Of a stretch of 39,638 nucleotides of DNA, positions 1 through 8,826 are shown in pieces (the first letter of the stretch is position 1; each line of letters starts with the position of its first letter). The stretch comes from Desulfovibrionaceae bacterium (GTDB lineage: Bacteria > Desulfobacterota > Desulfovibrionia > Desulfovibrionales > Desulfovibrionaceae). A program made the position numbers and the translations under genes. The notes under the pieces are model-generated. The model had not been told where the DNA came from and searched no databases. It worked only from the letters and a program-made list of their open reading frames with translations. The stretch lies in assembly GCA_017454005.1 (NCBI GenBank), contig JAFTDU010000024.1:1-39638 (forward strand), read 5' to 3'.

Positions 1-417
1 ACTCTATTCAACGCGCATCAAATCTGATGCTTACCAATCAAATTCAATCAAATTAATTCCAATTCCAATTCAATCAAATTCAAATATTATTAATAGCACT
101 ATATAATAATTGAATTTCATGTCTACTTATTTGATTCTATAATTAATCTAATATGTCCAATTAAAATGTTTCAATTTACTTCTAATCAATAAGATTAAAT
201 TTTAGTCAATCTCATTCTATTATTTTTTTAAATATCATAAATTAACATATGCTCTTCTTATCTCATTTATCTATTATAATTTAATACGAGTGTGCATCTA
301 TGCAATTAAACGAGTATGAATAACAATCTTACATAACTTGATATTATCCGACAATGTTACAAAAATGTAATTAGCAAAGTCGTTAAAAAAGATCGATCAA
401 AAAATATTCGATTTAGC
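1..417. other. AT-rich gap downstream of ccmC
   Basis: No gene is visible. The sequence is very AT-rich and has stops in all frames. Around 33-86 it consists of short imperfect direct repeats of AATTCAATC/AATTCC words. Just below the ccmC stop, the minus strand reads GATCGATC followed by a T run (about 383-394), a weak candidate for the end of the ccm transcript. Confidence 0.6.
33..86. repeat. Short imperfect AT-rich direct repeats
   Basis: The words AATCAAATTCAATCAAATT and AATTCCAATTCCAATTCAATC recur back to back. This is low-complexity sequence with no evident function. Confidence 0.4.
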
Positions 418-1077
418 TTAATATTGATTATTTTCAAGTGTATCAAGTTGAGCATAAGTAATTAAACCCTGGTAGCGCGTATACATGATAGCAAACCACA
501 AAATGCCAAGGCCTATTAAACTTACACCTAAAGTCACAAGCATCTCTTGGGTCATGGCCGCACCTTTAGATGTAAAGAGTGCTGGATGGATGGAGCGCCA
601 GAGGCGGGCTGAGAAAAAGACTAGCGGCACATCAAGGAAGCCTAAAATGCCGCACACTGCACAAATTTTTTGGCGTTTTGCAGCAGGTAGCTCGACTTGT
701 GAGAGTAACAGGTAGCCTGCATAGATAAAGCACAAAATTAAGGCAGTGGTGAGTCTGGGATCCCAAGTCCACCACACCCCCCAGGCAAGGCGCCCCCAAA
801 TCATGCCAGAAATTACTGTTAACACGGCGAAAAGTTCGCCAATTTCTGCTGCAGCTTGGGCTAGGGCCGCACTTTTTAAAGTTGGACGCAGAATCTCTTT
901 TAGGGAGGCTATGAAGACAAGGAAAAAGCTCATTAAGCCCCACCAAGCTAATGGTAAATGAATGTAAAAAATTTTTTGGCTAAGACCCAAAGTCGCTTCA
1001 AGGGGTGCATAGTTGTAGATTAAGTATTGCGTAAGCCCCATCATGCAGGTAGCAAGCAAAATTAGACAGCGAATCAT
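418..1077 (-). CDS. ccmC: Heme exporter protein CcmC
   Basis: CcmC is an inner-membrane protein of cytochrome c maturation System I that places heme on CcmE at the periplasmic face. The 219-residue product has about six hydrophobic segments and the tryptophan-rich heme-handling motif VWWTWDPRLT at about residues 101-110. Conserved histidines flank it on either side (H40 in YIHLP and H164 in SIHP), matching the two axial ligands known in the family. Length is close to other CcmC proteins. The ATG overlaps the ccmB stop codon by one base (TAATG), indicating translational coupling. It is the last gene of the ccm cluster visible here. Downstream is an AT-rich gap to the window edge, so ccm genes beyond it cannot be ruled out. 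Confidence 0.93.
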   Translation of the reverse strand: MIRCLILLATCMMGLTQYLIYNYAPLEATLGLSQKIFYIHLPLAWWGLMSFFLVFIASLKEILRPTLKSAALAQAAAEIGELFAVLTVISGMIWGRLAWGVWWTWDPRLTTALILCFIYAGYLLLSQVELPAAKRQKICAVCGILGFLDVPLVFFSARLWRSIHPALFTSKGAAMTQEMLVTLGVSLIGLGILWFAIMYTRYQGLITYAQLDTLENNQY

Positions 1078-1751
1078 TATGCCTCATCTGTATAAATAAA
1101 AGGAAATAACCATAAACAGACACTGAAAAAAATGGCATCAAAGGCAAGAGCTAGGCTCAACCAATTGCTGGTTGTGGGGCTATAGGCTTGGGTGTGCAGG
1201 CTAATGCCGGCAAGTAATAAGGGGGTTAAGAGGGGGAAGAGCAGAATAGAGAGTAAGGATTCGCGTGCAGCTTGGCCTTGGGCTAGGGCACCTAAGAGGG
1301 AGCCTAGAGCGCAGATGCCTAAATCAATGATCAATATATAGAGGATTAATGCTAGGCTATGTGCCGGCAGCGATTGGCCCAAAAAGATTAGGCTTGCAGG
1401 CAAAAAGAGGCTTTGACTAATGAGCAGCAAACATAAGCCTGTCAAGGTTTTTGCGAGATACACCCAGGTGATTGAGAAGGGCAAGAGCAAAAGGCAGGTT
1501 CTTGTCGCTTGTTGTTCTTCTAGGGCATAGAGTTGGTTAAAGATTAAGACTTGGCCAAAGAGGGAACTTAGCCAAAACACACAGGCGGCATTTTGGAGGC
1601 TTAAGGTTTGGCCTGGTTCTTGAGCTAGGCTGAAGAGAAAGATCAAAACAAGGCCCAAGAGGAGCGCCTGGGCTAAGGCGCCTCCTTTGAGCCCCAGGAT
1701 GCTTAAATCTTTGGCAAAGAGCGCTATTAAAAATTTTAGAGGGCTTGGCAT
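1077..1751 (-). CDS. ccmB: Heme exporter protein CcmB
   Basis: CcmB is the membrane-spanning part of the CcmAB ABC complex that drives release of holo-CcmE from CcmC. The 224-residue protein has about six hydrophobic segments and an N-terminal cytoplasmic stretch (LFAKDLSI) like that of CcmB proteins. Assignment rests on this pattern, on length, and on its place between ccmA and ccmC. The start lies inside the end of ccmA (16-base overlap) and the stop overlaps the ccmC start, so the genes are translated as a coupled block. No anomaly was seen. Confidence 0.9.
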   Translation of the reverse strand: MPSPLKFLIALFAKDLSILGLKGGALAQALLLGLVLIFLFSLAQEPGQTLSLQNAACVFWLSSLFGQVLIFNQLYALEEQQATRTCLLLLPFSITWVYLAKTLTGLCLLLISQSLFLPASLIFLGQSLPAHSLALILYILIIDLGICALGSLLGALAQGQAARESLLSILLFPLLTPLLLAGISLHTQAYSPTTSNWLSLALAFDAIFFSVCLWLFPFIYTDEA

Positions 1752-2359
1752 TGGCCCTCCATTGGCATAAGTCTCCCCTGCTCAAGGTAAAAGCCAGCAT
1801 CGGCAAAGGTGCATTCTTTAGGACTATGGGTGATTAAAATAATAGCTGCGCCCTTTTCTTTTAGCTGCAAGAGTTTACTTTGAAAGAGGTCTTGGGAGCT
1901 TTGATCTAGCCCTGTGGTTGGTTCATCCAAAAGGCAGAGATTGGGTTTTAGCATATAGGCCCTAGCTAAATTTAATTTTTGCGCCATGCCGCGGGAAAAG
2001 ATGCGGGTGGGCACATCAATTGCTGCCCCAAGGCCAAAGTCTTCCAAAAGTTTTTCCAAGTCATCTTCTGATAGGCTCAAGTTATAGGCCCTGCGCCAAA
2101 AATTCAGATTTTCAAGGGCTGAGAGTTGTGGATAGAGACAGGTGGCATGACCCACATAGGCTAAGCGGGTTTCTTTTGCTAAAATAATTTCCCCACTTGT
2201 GGGGTTTGTTAAACCGGCCATGATTTTAAGTAAGGTCGTCTTCCCACTGCCATTGGGCCCACTTAAGATGGTAATGCTAGCAGGCGTAAGTGTCACATTG
2301 ATATCACATAATAGCCTGCGAGCGCCAAAGTTTTTACTAATGTTCACTAGTTTCAGCAT
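1736..2359 (-). CDS. ccmA: Heme exporter ATP-binding protein CcmA
   Basis: CcmA is the cytoplasmic ATPase of the CcmAB(C) complex; ATP hydrolysis releases heme-loaded CcmE. The 207 residues hold one complete ABC domain: Walker A GPNGSGKTT at residues 34-42, an ABC signature in the variant form FSRGMAQKL at 121-129, Walker B with catalytic Glu (CLLDEP) at about 142-147, and a switch His in LITHS. The variant signature with SRG instead of SGG is usual for CcmA. It overlaps the end of ccmF by 23 bases and the start of ccmB by 16, so all are likely coupled. Confidence 0.94.
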   Translation of the reverse strand: MLKLVNISKNFGARRLLCDINVTLTPASITILSGPNGSGKTTLLKIMAGLTNPTSGEIILAKETRLAYVGHATCLYPQLSALENLNFWRRAYNLSLSEDDLEKLLEDFGLGAAIDVPTRIFSRGMAQKLNLARAYMLKPNLCLLDEPTTGLDQSSQDLFQSKLLQLKEKGAAIILITHSPKECTFADAGFYLEQGRLMPMEGQCQAL

Positions 2360-4208
2360 TGTGTGATTTAGCTCTAAGCTTTAAGGCAGCTAAGGGGCAG
2401 AGGCTCAACAAGACACCGCCGATCCACAACCAATTGACCAAGGGTTTTTGGCTAAAACGCACGAGCACCTGTTTGTCTTGGGTTAAGCCCAAAAGTGATG
2501 CATAGAGTTCTGTGCCAAGACTTGGGAGAGTCGCCACTTCCGAAAATTGCATGTCGCCAAATTTAGCGTAGAGGCGGCGTTCTGGCGCCAAGATGCCTTT
2601 ATCTGTTTTTCCATCGTTAATTTGTAACTTAGCAACGAGGGCACTATAGCCTGGGCCTTGGACGGACTCAAGATTTTTTAAGGTAATGGTATAGGGGGAA
2701 AGGGTTTTACTTTCACCTGGGCTCAAATAGATGTCATGTTCTGTGCTATAGGGGCCTGAAAAGGCAATGCCGATTGTACAGAGAAGTAGCCCCACATGAC
2801 AGCCTAAAGCAGCCCAATTGTAGGTCTTATGGAGGAAGATTAGGCCTAAAAAGGCCCCCACAGCTGCGGCTGTGGCCAGCAGGGCAACTGGGTGTTGAAA
2901 GCCCAAGACATAGAGTAAGATGGTTGTACCAAGAGCTACAGCCACAACTATAATACTATAGATTTTACGCTTGCTATCTATGTGTTTAGCCGCAAGGTTA
3001 CAGAGGCACAAGAGAAGAATTACGAGAGATGCAAGGGGTAGGCAGACCTGGTTATAAAACTTGGCATCCAAGCCTTTGGGAGCTTGGGTAAATAATTTAC
3101 TTATGACAGGCCACATGGTCGCAAGGGTAATAATTACAGCTATAGCAATTAAAAACCAGGATAAAAGCCAAAGCAAGCCGCTTTTACTCATAAGATCTGG
3201 CATGGGGGCATCTATTTTTTCTGCCTGAAATGTGACCCAAAAGGTAAGCAGCAAGGCAAAAAGCACCAGGCAGGCTAGTGGAAAGCCCACTGCCCCCTGC
3301 CCAAAGGCATGTACAGAATCAATGATGCCACTGCGGACGAGAAAGGTAGCAAAAAAGGTTGAGATGGTTGTGAGCGCAATTAAAGATGCATTATAGCGCT
3401 CAAGGTGCTTAACTTTAATGCTGTGTAGCGTAGCTGTAGCTAGAAGCCAGGGGACGAGAGAAGAGTTTTCAACTGGATCCCAGGCCCAATAGCCGCCCCA
3501 GCCAAGTTCCATATAAGCCCACCAGGCCCCAAGGAGAATCCCAGCTGTAAGTAGTGCCCAGGCCCAAAGCAGCATATTGCGGGTCACTTCGTGCCAAGCA
3601 ATACTTTGCTTTTCATGGCTTAGGCATTGGGCAAGAGCTAGGCAACTTGCAGGAGCAAAACCAGCATAGCCTAAGAAGAGTAGGGGCGGATGAATGATCA
3701 TGCCTGGATTTTGCAAGAGGGGATTTAAGCCATTGCCATCTATGGGTGCCGGACTTTGCATGATGAAAGGATTGCTGTAGGTTGTTAAGACTAAAGCAAA
3801 GAAGACAAGCAAAGCATAATAGATGGCCCAGAACCAGAGCTTAGTGTGATCAGAGAGCTTAGTTGCAAGTTTATTGCAGGCAAAGAGTGTGCCAAAGATA
3901 CTAACAGTCAAGGCCCAAAAGAGCATGGATCCAGGTTGACCAGCCCAAAAGGCTGTTAAGCGATAGAAGAGTTCCAGATATTGGTCAGTATAGTTAGCCA
4001 CATATTGCAAGCGGTAGTCTTGCCAAAAGAGACCATGCAAGAGGGCAAGAGAGGCGAAAATAAGACCTAGGCTTGTGAGCCAGTGGGCATGTTTACTGAT
4101 GCTATCTTGGATTGTGTGTCCGCGGAAGAGATTTATTAAGCAGCTTGCTGCCCCTGCCAAGGCCGCTATAAAGGTGATAATTAAGGCAAAATAGCCAAAA
4201 TAATACAT
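2337..4208 (-). CDS. ccmF: Cytochrome c heme lyase subunit CcmF
   Basis: CcmF is the large membrane subunit that takes heme from CcmE and ligates it to the CxxCH motif of apocytochrome c. The 623-residue product has about 14-15 hydrophobic segments, the conserved NPGMIIHPPLLFLGY region at about 167-181 and the WWD motif WGGYWAWDP at about 237-245, followed by ENSSLVPW. I start it at the ATG at 4208, whose product begins MYYFGYFALI as other CcmF proteins do and which has GGGAAG a few bases upstream. The frame stays open to a TTG at 4301, but those extra 31 residues do not resemble the family. The 3' end overlaps ccmA by 23 bases. A 249-base gap separates it from ccmE. Confidence 0.93.
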   Translation of the reverse strand: MYYFGYFALIITFIAALAGAASCLINLFRGHTIQDSISKHAHWLTSLGLIFASLALLHGLFWQDYRLQYVANYTDQYLELFYRLTAFWAGQPGSMLFWALTVSIFGTLFACNKLATKLSDHTKLWFWAIYYALLVFFALVLTTYSNPFIMQSPAPIDGNGLNPLLQNPGMIIHPPLLFLGYAGFAPASCLALAQCLSHEKQSIAWHEVTRNMLLWAWALLTAGILLGAWWAYMELGWGGYWAWDPVENSSLVPWLLATATLHSIKVKHLERYNASLIALTTISTFFATFLVRSGIIDSVHAFGQGAVGFPLACLVLFALLLTFWVTFQAEKIDAPMPDLMSKSGLLWLLSWFLIAIAVIITLATMWPVISKLFTQAPKGLDAKFYNQVCLPLASLVILLLCLCNLAAKHIDSKRKIYSIIVVAVALGTTILLYVLGFQHPVALLATAAAVGAFLGLIFLHKTYNWAALGCHVGLLLCTIGIAFSGPYSTEHDIYLSPGESKTLSPYTITLKNLESVQGPGYSALVAKLQINDGKTDKGILAPERRLYAKFGDMQFSEVATLPSLGTELYASLLGLTQDKQVLVRFSQKPLVNWLWIGGVLLSLCPLAALKLRAKSHNAETSEH

Positions 4209-4278
4209 GTGTCTTCCCAAAGAGTGCTGTTGCAATAAAAGGTGGATGTCACGCGCACAATGCACAAGGTCATAAGAT

Positions 4279-4302
4279 ATTGCGTTAATTATATTACGCA
4301 AT
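4279..4302. promoter_or_regulatory. Inverted repeat upstream of ccmF
   Basis: The arms ATTGCGTTAAT and ATTACGCAAT form a near-perfect inverted repeat with an AT centre, about 70 bases before the chosen ccmF start in the ccmE-ccmF gap. It could be an operator or a small hairpin. A single half-site-like ACGCAAT recurs near 4381. The regulator is not known. Confidence 0.35.
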
Positions 4303-4457
4303 ACTTGCTAATGTTTGCTCTTAAAAGTTTGTGTGTTACCCTTAAGATGTCTCAATGAAGTTTTACTGATTTTTTTTGATACGCAATGCACTCTTGACTA
4401 GCCTTTGGGGTGCATGGGTCTACAGAGTATGGTTGCGTTTTACTTTGCGCAAGATAG

Positions 4458-4868
4458 CTATTTGCGATTTTCTTTTTGATATTTGGAGGGACACTTGGTC
4501 ATTAAGGTTTTTGCACTAAATGTGCGATCACTTAAAAGCGCTCCTTCCACGATAACTTCGGCGCCAATCTTAAAGGCATCAGGCACAGCGCCGCGAAAAC
4601 TTACAGGAATTGTCAAAGCAGCATTATCTTTATCAATGAGTAAAAAATCTACGCCTGGGCTTGTTTTGGTGTGATGCAAGTCTTTGGCCGAGACTGTCCC
4701 AAAGAGACGAATTTGTTGTACTTTCTCAAGAGGCGCTGCTAAGACTTCAGAAACATTTAAAAAATAGACACTATTTGATGTAAAACCTGTATAGACAAGC
4801 CAGCTCACTCCTAGAATAAAGAGGAGTAAAGCTACGCTGTACATGGGAAAAGATTTTTTGTGCGACAT
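4458..4868 (-). CDS. ccmE: Cytochrome c maturation heme chaperone CcmE, CxxxY variant
   Basis: CcmE carries heme covalently in the periplasm between CcmC and CcmF. The 136-residue protein has one N-terminal membrane anchor (about residues 8-26) and a periplasmic beta domain of the CcmE type. Most CcmE proteins bind heme through the His of an HxxxY motif. Here the aligned site reads C126-P-S-K-Y130, so a Cys replaces the His. This CxxxY form is known from Desulfovibrio and archaea, where the Ccm system also lacks CcmH and CcmG. It starts 43 bases after the CNNM gene and lies upstream of ccmF. No strong Shine-Dalgarno sequence precedes the ATG. Confidence 0.92.
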   Translation of the reverse strand: MSHKKSFPMYSVALLLFILGVSWLVYTGFTSNSVYFLNVSEVLAAPLEKVQQIRLFGTVSAKDLHHTKTSPGVDFLLIDKDNAALTIPVSFRGAVPDAFKIGAEVIVEGALLSDRTFSAKTLMTKCPSKYQKENRK

Positions 4869-4911
4869 GACTTTTGCATAACAAAAAAGTTAAATGTGAA
4901 ATAAAGATTTT

Positions 4912-5934
4912 TTACAAAGCTTGGGTTTTAGCACGGGCTAAGGCTTGCATATCTGCTACAGCGTCACTTTCATCAATAATTTCGCTACCTAAAAGTTCCT
5001 CGAGGATATCTTCGAGTGACACAACGCCTGAGAGGCCGCCATATTCATCCAGCACAGCAAAGAGATGTCTGCGGGATTTGAGCATTTGTTGCAGAACCAT
5101 ATCTAAGGTTTGACTCTCTTGCACAAAATGGATGGGGCGCATGATTTTGAGCAATTGGGTTTGCTCTTGCCCATCTTTTAGGCAGTGCCCGATTGTGCGG
5201 CGTTCAACAATGCCAATAATATCTTCATTATCTCTTTTATAGAGGGGAATGCGACTAAATTGCCAGATGCGGGGATCTTTATAGGCTTCAGCGACAGTGC
5301 TGGTAGCTTTGAGAGAAAAAACAACGGTGCGTGGCGTCATAATTTCATGCACATGCTTGCTATCAAGGGCTAAGACATTGCGCACATATTTGGCTTCATA
5401 GTCTTTAATTTCGCCGGCTTTGCGAGAGAGTCCGACCACAGCGCAAATTTCATCTTCACTGATTTTAGGTGTTTGGGGCTGCTTGCGGGTAATAGAGTTG
5501 GTTAAAATTTCGCTAAGTTTAATGATCGGTTTTAAGATTTGGATGCAAAAGGCAAGTGGGTAACATAAGCCGCGGGCGACGGTTGGCGCATAAGAGACGC
5601 CCAAGGTTTTGGGGATGATTTCGCCAAAAACCAGAATAAGCACTGTAAAGAGACAGGCAAAATATGGCATGAGATCGGCCCCAAAAACAGCCAAAAAAGC
5701 ACCGCCTGCAATGGTCGCTCCAGCTGTGTTAGCAATGGTATTGATCGTTAGAATAGCTGCAATGGGCTGCGCTATGGATTGGCGCATGCTAAAAAGGAGA
5801 CGACCACTGCCTTTGCCGTTTTTGCGTAGGAGCTCGATGGTAGACCAGGGAATAGAGTAAAGGGCTGCCTCCATGAGAGAGCAGGAAAAAGAAAAGAAAA
5901 TAGCTAGGCTCACAGCGAGCACAAGAGTAAGCAT
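4912..5934 (-). CDS. CNNM/CBS-domain membrane protein (hemolysin C/CorC-like family)
   Basis: A 340-residue membrane protein with an N-terminal CNNM (DUF21) domain of about three to four hydrophobic segments (residues 1-150) and a conserved GEIIPKTLG motif near 105, followed by a pair of CBS domains (about 190-325; TPRTVVFS, then VLDEYGGLSGVVSLEDILEE). The family is linked to Mg2+/Co2+ efflux and metal homeostasis; the exact substrate cannot be read from sequence. The C-terminal CorC_HlyC domain found in many relatives of about 420 residues is absent: the protein ends shortly after the second CBS domain. It lies 43 bases upstream of ccmE and may be cotranscribed with it, but a functional link to cytochrome maturation is not established. 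Confidence 0.85.
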   Translation of the reverse strand: MLTLVLAVSLAIFFSFSCSLMEAALYSIPWSTIELLRKNGKGSGRLLFSMRQSIAQPIAAILTINTIANTAGATIAGGAFLAVFGADLMPYFACLFTVLILVFGEIIPKTLGVSYAPTVARGLCYPLAFCIQILKPIIKLSEILTNSITRKQPQTPKISEDEICAVVGLSRKAGEIKDYEAKYVRNVLALDSKHVHEIMTPRTVVFSLKATSTVAEAYKDPRIWQFSRIPLYKRDNEDIIGIVERRTIGHCLKDGQEQTQLLKIMRPIHFVQESQTLDMVLQQMLKSRRHLFAVLDEYGGLSGVVSLEDILEELLGSEIIDESDAVADMQALARAKTQAL

Positions 5935-6055
5935 ACAGAGAAAACTCAGCTGTTAAAAGTTGAGAATATATCCTTAAGAATAAAGCAAGCTGCGAGCTCT
6001 TGGCAACACCTAAAAGGTAGGCAAAGTGCTTTTAGCTTGGCGCTCAAAAAAAAGC

Positions 6056-6084
6056 TTGACAGAAAAGCTGCTCTAGCATAAAAA
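6056..6084 (+). promoter_or_regulatory. Promoter of initiator tRNA
   Basis: A perfect -35 TTGACA (6056-6061) is separated by 17 bases from a -10-like TAAAAA (6079-6084). Transcription would start near 6090, about seven bases before the tRNA. Confidence 0.6.
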
Positions 6085-6096
6085 GAACTTACGCAA

Positions 6097-6173
<77 letters not shown>

Positions 6174-6185
6174 CAATAACTTTTT

Positions 6186-6223
6186 GCACTTATGGAGGTA
6201 TTCTGTAGGTGCTTTTTTTTTTT
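6186..6223 (+). terminator. Intrinsic terminator of initiator tRNA
   Basis: GCACTTA pairs with TAGGTGC (7 bp, one G-T wobble) and is followed directly by a run of 11 T (6213-6223). It begins 12 bases after the tRNA CCA end. Confidence 0.8.
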
Positions 6224-7421
6224 GCCTAAATTTTGCCAAATGTCAGGGATACGGGCAATGGGAGTTGGTGCACGGGATGCATAGAAATGATCAAGGGAGC
6301 AAGGCCAGGATGTAAGCCACGCACGACATGCATAAGATGAGATTGAAAGATGTATTGATGTAAGCTTTTACTTCTTTTAAGTCTTAAAGATTACCAGAAC
6401 TATCTTATGCATTTGCTACTCTAGAGCATGCAATTATTTTTTTAGAGTACAAGTTTATCAAGTTATTTATTTGTGAGCATTTAATAATATGGACTCGACT
6501 TATTGATTTTACCTAAATATCTAAAAAATTATTGTTCTATATTTAGATATATAAGCGTTAAGCATTTTTGAAGCACTATAACAATACACTTTATCATTAA
6601 GAGTGGCCTTAAAGGCTGCAAGTCTAAGCAGAAAAAGATAAACTGCTTTAATTTACCTATATTCATGCAGTTATAGTAATTGTAATAAAAACAATATTGT
6701 GTTTTCTGTAATAAAATGCATAGCGCAAACAACAAAGTTCAAATCTTAAGATCTATAATTAATTTATAATGCTATTAATATTAATTTACAATTAATGCAT
6801 TATCATCTTATCTTGCAGTAGCTTATATCATTGATGAAGCATAAAAAGGTTAAACATGTTTGACATGAGTAGAACGCTACCATGTGCAGGTAGTATGAGC
6901 TAACTTCAAGTAAAAAACTTTGGCAATAATAAAATACGGGTTTACAGTGTGACCCATAAACCCGCGATATTTTTAATAATTCTGCACTTAACGTGAGATA
7001 AGTTATCAATTTTTTACAACATAGTTTCTTTGCTTGGTTTAAGCAGTATATTACTTTTGTGATATTTTGTGTGATATTTTTTGCAATATTGTGAGATGGC
7101 TAACTTTCAAAAATGTACAAGCGAATAAGTATTAGTTTTTGCCAAATGCTTTAAGGGATTATAGTAAACTTTTTTGCGGATCTATAAGTAACTAGATAAC
7201 TCATACTGTACATACAGCTAATTCTTCTACTGAACATTTGAATAAGAAAATTTGTATTTTTTTTTAGAGATAACAAAAGAAGAGAACGCTTTAATTAAAA
7301 TTTATGCTGCTGACTGTATGTCAATCAGAACTTTGCAAGTGCTCATTTTAAGTTTAAAACAACTTGATTTTATGTAAACAAAAGACATAAGTGTTTTTAA
7401 GTCGAGAAGAGTATGTGTAAC
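6224..7421. other. AT-rich gap without recognisable genes
   Basis: About 1.2 kb, mostly very AT-rich. Short open frames at 6529-6735 and 6803-7009 (minus) have compositions expected of random AT-rich sequence and no Shine-Dalgarno support. The first 120 bases (about 6225-6345) are clearly richer in GC. There the minus strand reads about 35 open codons from an ATG (MHVVRGLHPGLAP...), perhaps a scrap of a decayed gene or an RNA; I recognise neither. Confidence 0.5.
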
Positions 7422-8276
7422 CTAAGACGTTTTTTTGGGATCTTGCGGCGTAAAATCAACATCAACAATATCTTCTTGCGTAGCTGTAGGATGCTCTGAA
7501 TCGTCTTTTTTTTCAGGCGTATTTTGTTCTAACATCTTTTGATTTGGATTTGTGCCTTGATTGAGCCCGGCTAAGAGGGCTGATTGGGCACGCGCTATAT
7601 CTTGGGCAGTTAACGGAATCATATTTTTATCTGCAATGATTACGCCTGTTTTTTCAAAAACACGCATGCGGTATTCATACTCGCGTTCCATGCGTTTGTG
7701 GCGGGCTAAAAAATAAAGGCGCGTTACATAGCAAATAACTAAAAAGGTCGTAGCACTGCCTAAAATCCACGGGATATAGGGCCGCATGGTGCCTAGAGCT
7801 GAGTCAAGAAAATAGACGGCTGCGCCAAGGCCCATAAGGCCCAAAAGCACAACAATGACAGGCGCATTGCTTACAACAGCGTAAAACTGCTCGACATTTT
7901 TCGGCACAGCTTGGGATTGACTTTTGGTTGTGCCATCAGCTGTCAAATAACTGCTGCGTGTGAAAAACCAGCCGCTAAGCTGAAAGAGTAAGAGCAGGCC
8001 AACAGGTGCAAGCAGGGCGGAAATTATCCAACCAATCCAGGGGAATTTGGCCATACGTGGCCCGCCTTCCACTAAGGCCTCGGCATGGGCTACACCATAA
8101 AAGAAAGCTGCAGCTCCTATAATAATTTCCAAAAAGAAGACTGCTATTAAGTAGTAGATGACAATTTCTTTATTACGCCCTTCATACCACTTGGGGGTAG
8201 CTTCTTTAGCGGCTGTGTCTTTAGCTTTTTTAGCGTCAGGTTTGGGATCTTTAGCCTGATCTGCTGCTTTATTCAT
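7422..8276 (-). CDS. Conserved-looking four-helix membrane protein, unknown function
   Basis: I do not recognise a named family. The 284-residue product starts with a charged, Lys/Asp/Ala-rich cytoplasmic segment (about 1-35). Four hydrophobic helices follow at about 40-63, 82-106, 138-160 and 170-192. Then comes a highly charged helix (ARHKRMEREYEYRMRVFEK) and a polar C-terminal tail rich in Asn, Glu, Asp and Lys. The frame begins with a TTG directly before an ATG; I use the ATG at 8276. It stands alone between two AT-rich gaps, so context gives no hint. Base composition and codon use match the housekeeping genes, so the gene is likely real and under selection. Confidence 0.75.
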   Translation of the reverse strand: MNKAADQAKDPKPDAKKAKDTAAKEATPKWYEGRNKEIVIYYLIAVFFLEIIIGAAAFFYGVAHAEALVEGGPRMAKFPWIGWIISALLAPVGLLLLFQLSGWFFTRSSYLTADGTTKSQSQAVPKNVEQFYAVVSNAPVIVVLLGLMGLGAAVYFLDSALGTMRPYIPWILGSATTFLVICYVTRLYFLARHKRMEREYEYRMRVFEKTGVIIADKNMIPLTAQDIARAQSALLAGLNQGTNPNQKMLEQNTPEKKDDSEHPTATQEDIVDVDFTPQDPKKTS

Positions 8277-8787
8277 CAAATATTCGGCGCGGAAACCTAG
8301 GCATTAGCCCGAGAGGAAGCGCCGCCTCCATTGTTTTTCCTGTATTGTTAAGAATCACCGTCGGTTCTGAGGCGACAGTACTTCCAAGATATTACCTGAA
8401 TTACACCAGCAACATTCTTAATGTTAAAGTTGTTAAACTGTTTAATACTATACTTTTAAGAAATTTATATATGTGTGCAACAAAACAGCAATAGTTATTC
8501 ACTTATTATGCTATCAGTTATTATGCTATTGCTAAGCGCTTGCTATGTTAAAATTTACAAAGCTCTTAATGTTTTTTATTTAACAAGAATAACAAATAAT
8601 TAAAATTTATAATAAAGGTAGTTGCTTTTGTAATGAAGTTTGTGAATATTTATTGTTGTCTCAAAGTCAACAGATTTGACTGTTTTTTGATTGTATAGGG
8701 TTTGTCATAAGCTTTTGAGTAAGTGAGTTGTTTGTAAATAAAATATTAAAACAAATTGATGCTGCTTGATCTTTTTTTTAATTTACT
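8277..8787. other. AT-rich intergenic gap
   Basis: No gene is seen. It contains a short direct repeat (TTATTATGCTAT twice, about 8502-8528). The part nearest 8276 is less AT-rich and may hold the leader and promoter of the membrane-protein gene, but no convincing -35/-10 pair was found. Confidence 0.5.
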
Positions 8788-8818
8788 TGCAGAACTCTTG
8801 AGCAACAAGAGTTCTGCA
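8788..8818 (-). terminator. Hairpin just downstream of the Mrp gene
   Basis: A perfect 13-bp stem, TGCAGAACTCTTG (8788-8800) with CAAGAGTTCTGCA (8806-8818), and a 5-base loop. It lies nine bases after the Mrp stop codon. On the minus strand it is followed by A-rich rather than T-rich sequence, so it may terminate poorly or protect the mRNA 3' end. Confidence 0.5.
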
Positions 8819-8826
8819 TAATCTTC

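Noticed and set aside
4209..4301. Extended N-terminus of CcmF starting at TTG 4301
   Set aside because: The added residues are unlike CcmF proteins and overlap the inverted repeat; the ATG at 4208 has a Shine-Dalgarno and the expected N-terminal helix.
6529..7009. Two 68-codon minus-strand frames in the AT-rich gap
   Set aside because: Products are random-looking mixtures of Leu, Ile, Tyr, Cys and Phe typical of AT-rich noncoding DNA, with no ribosome binding site.
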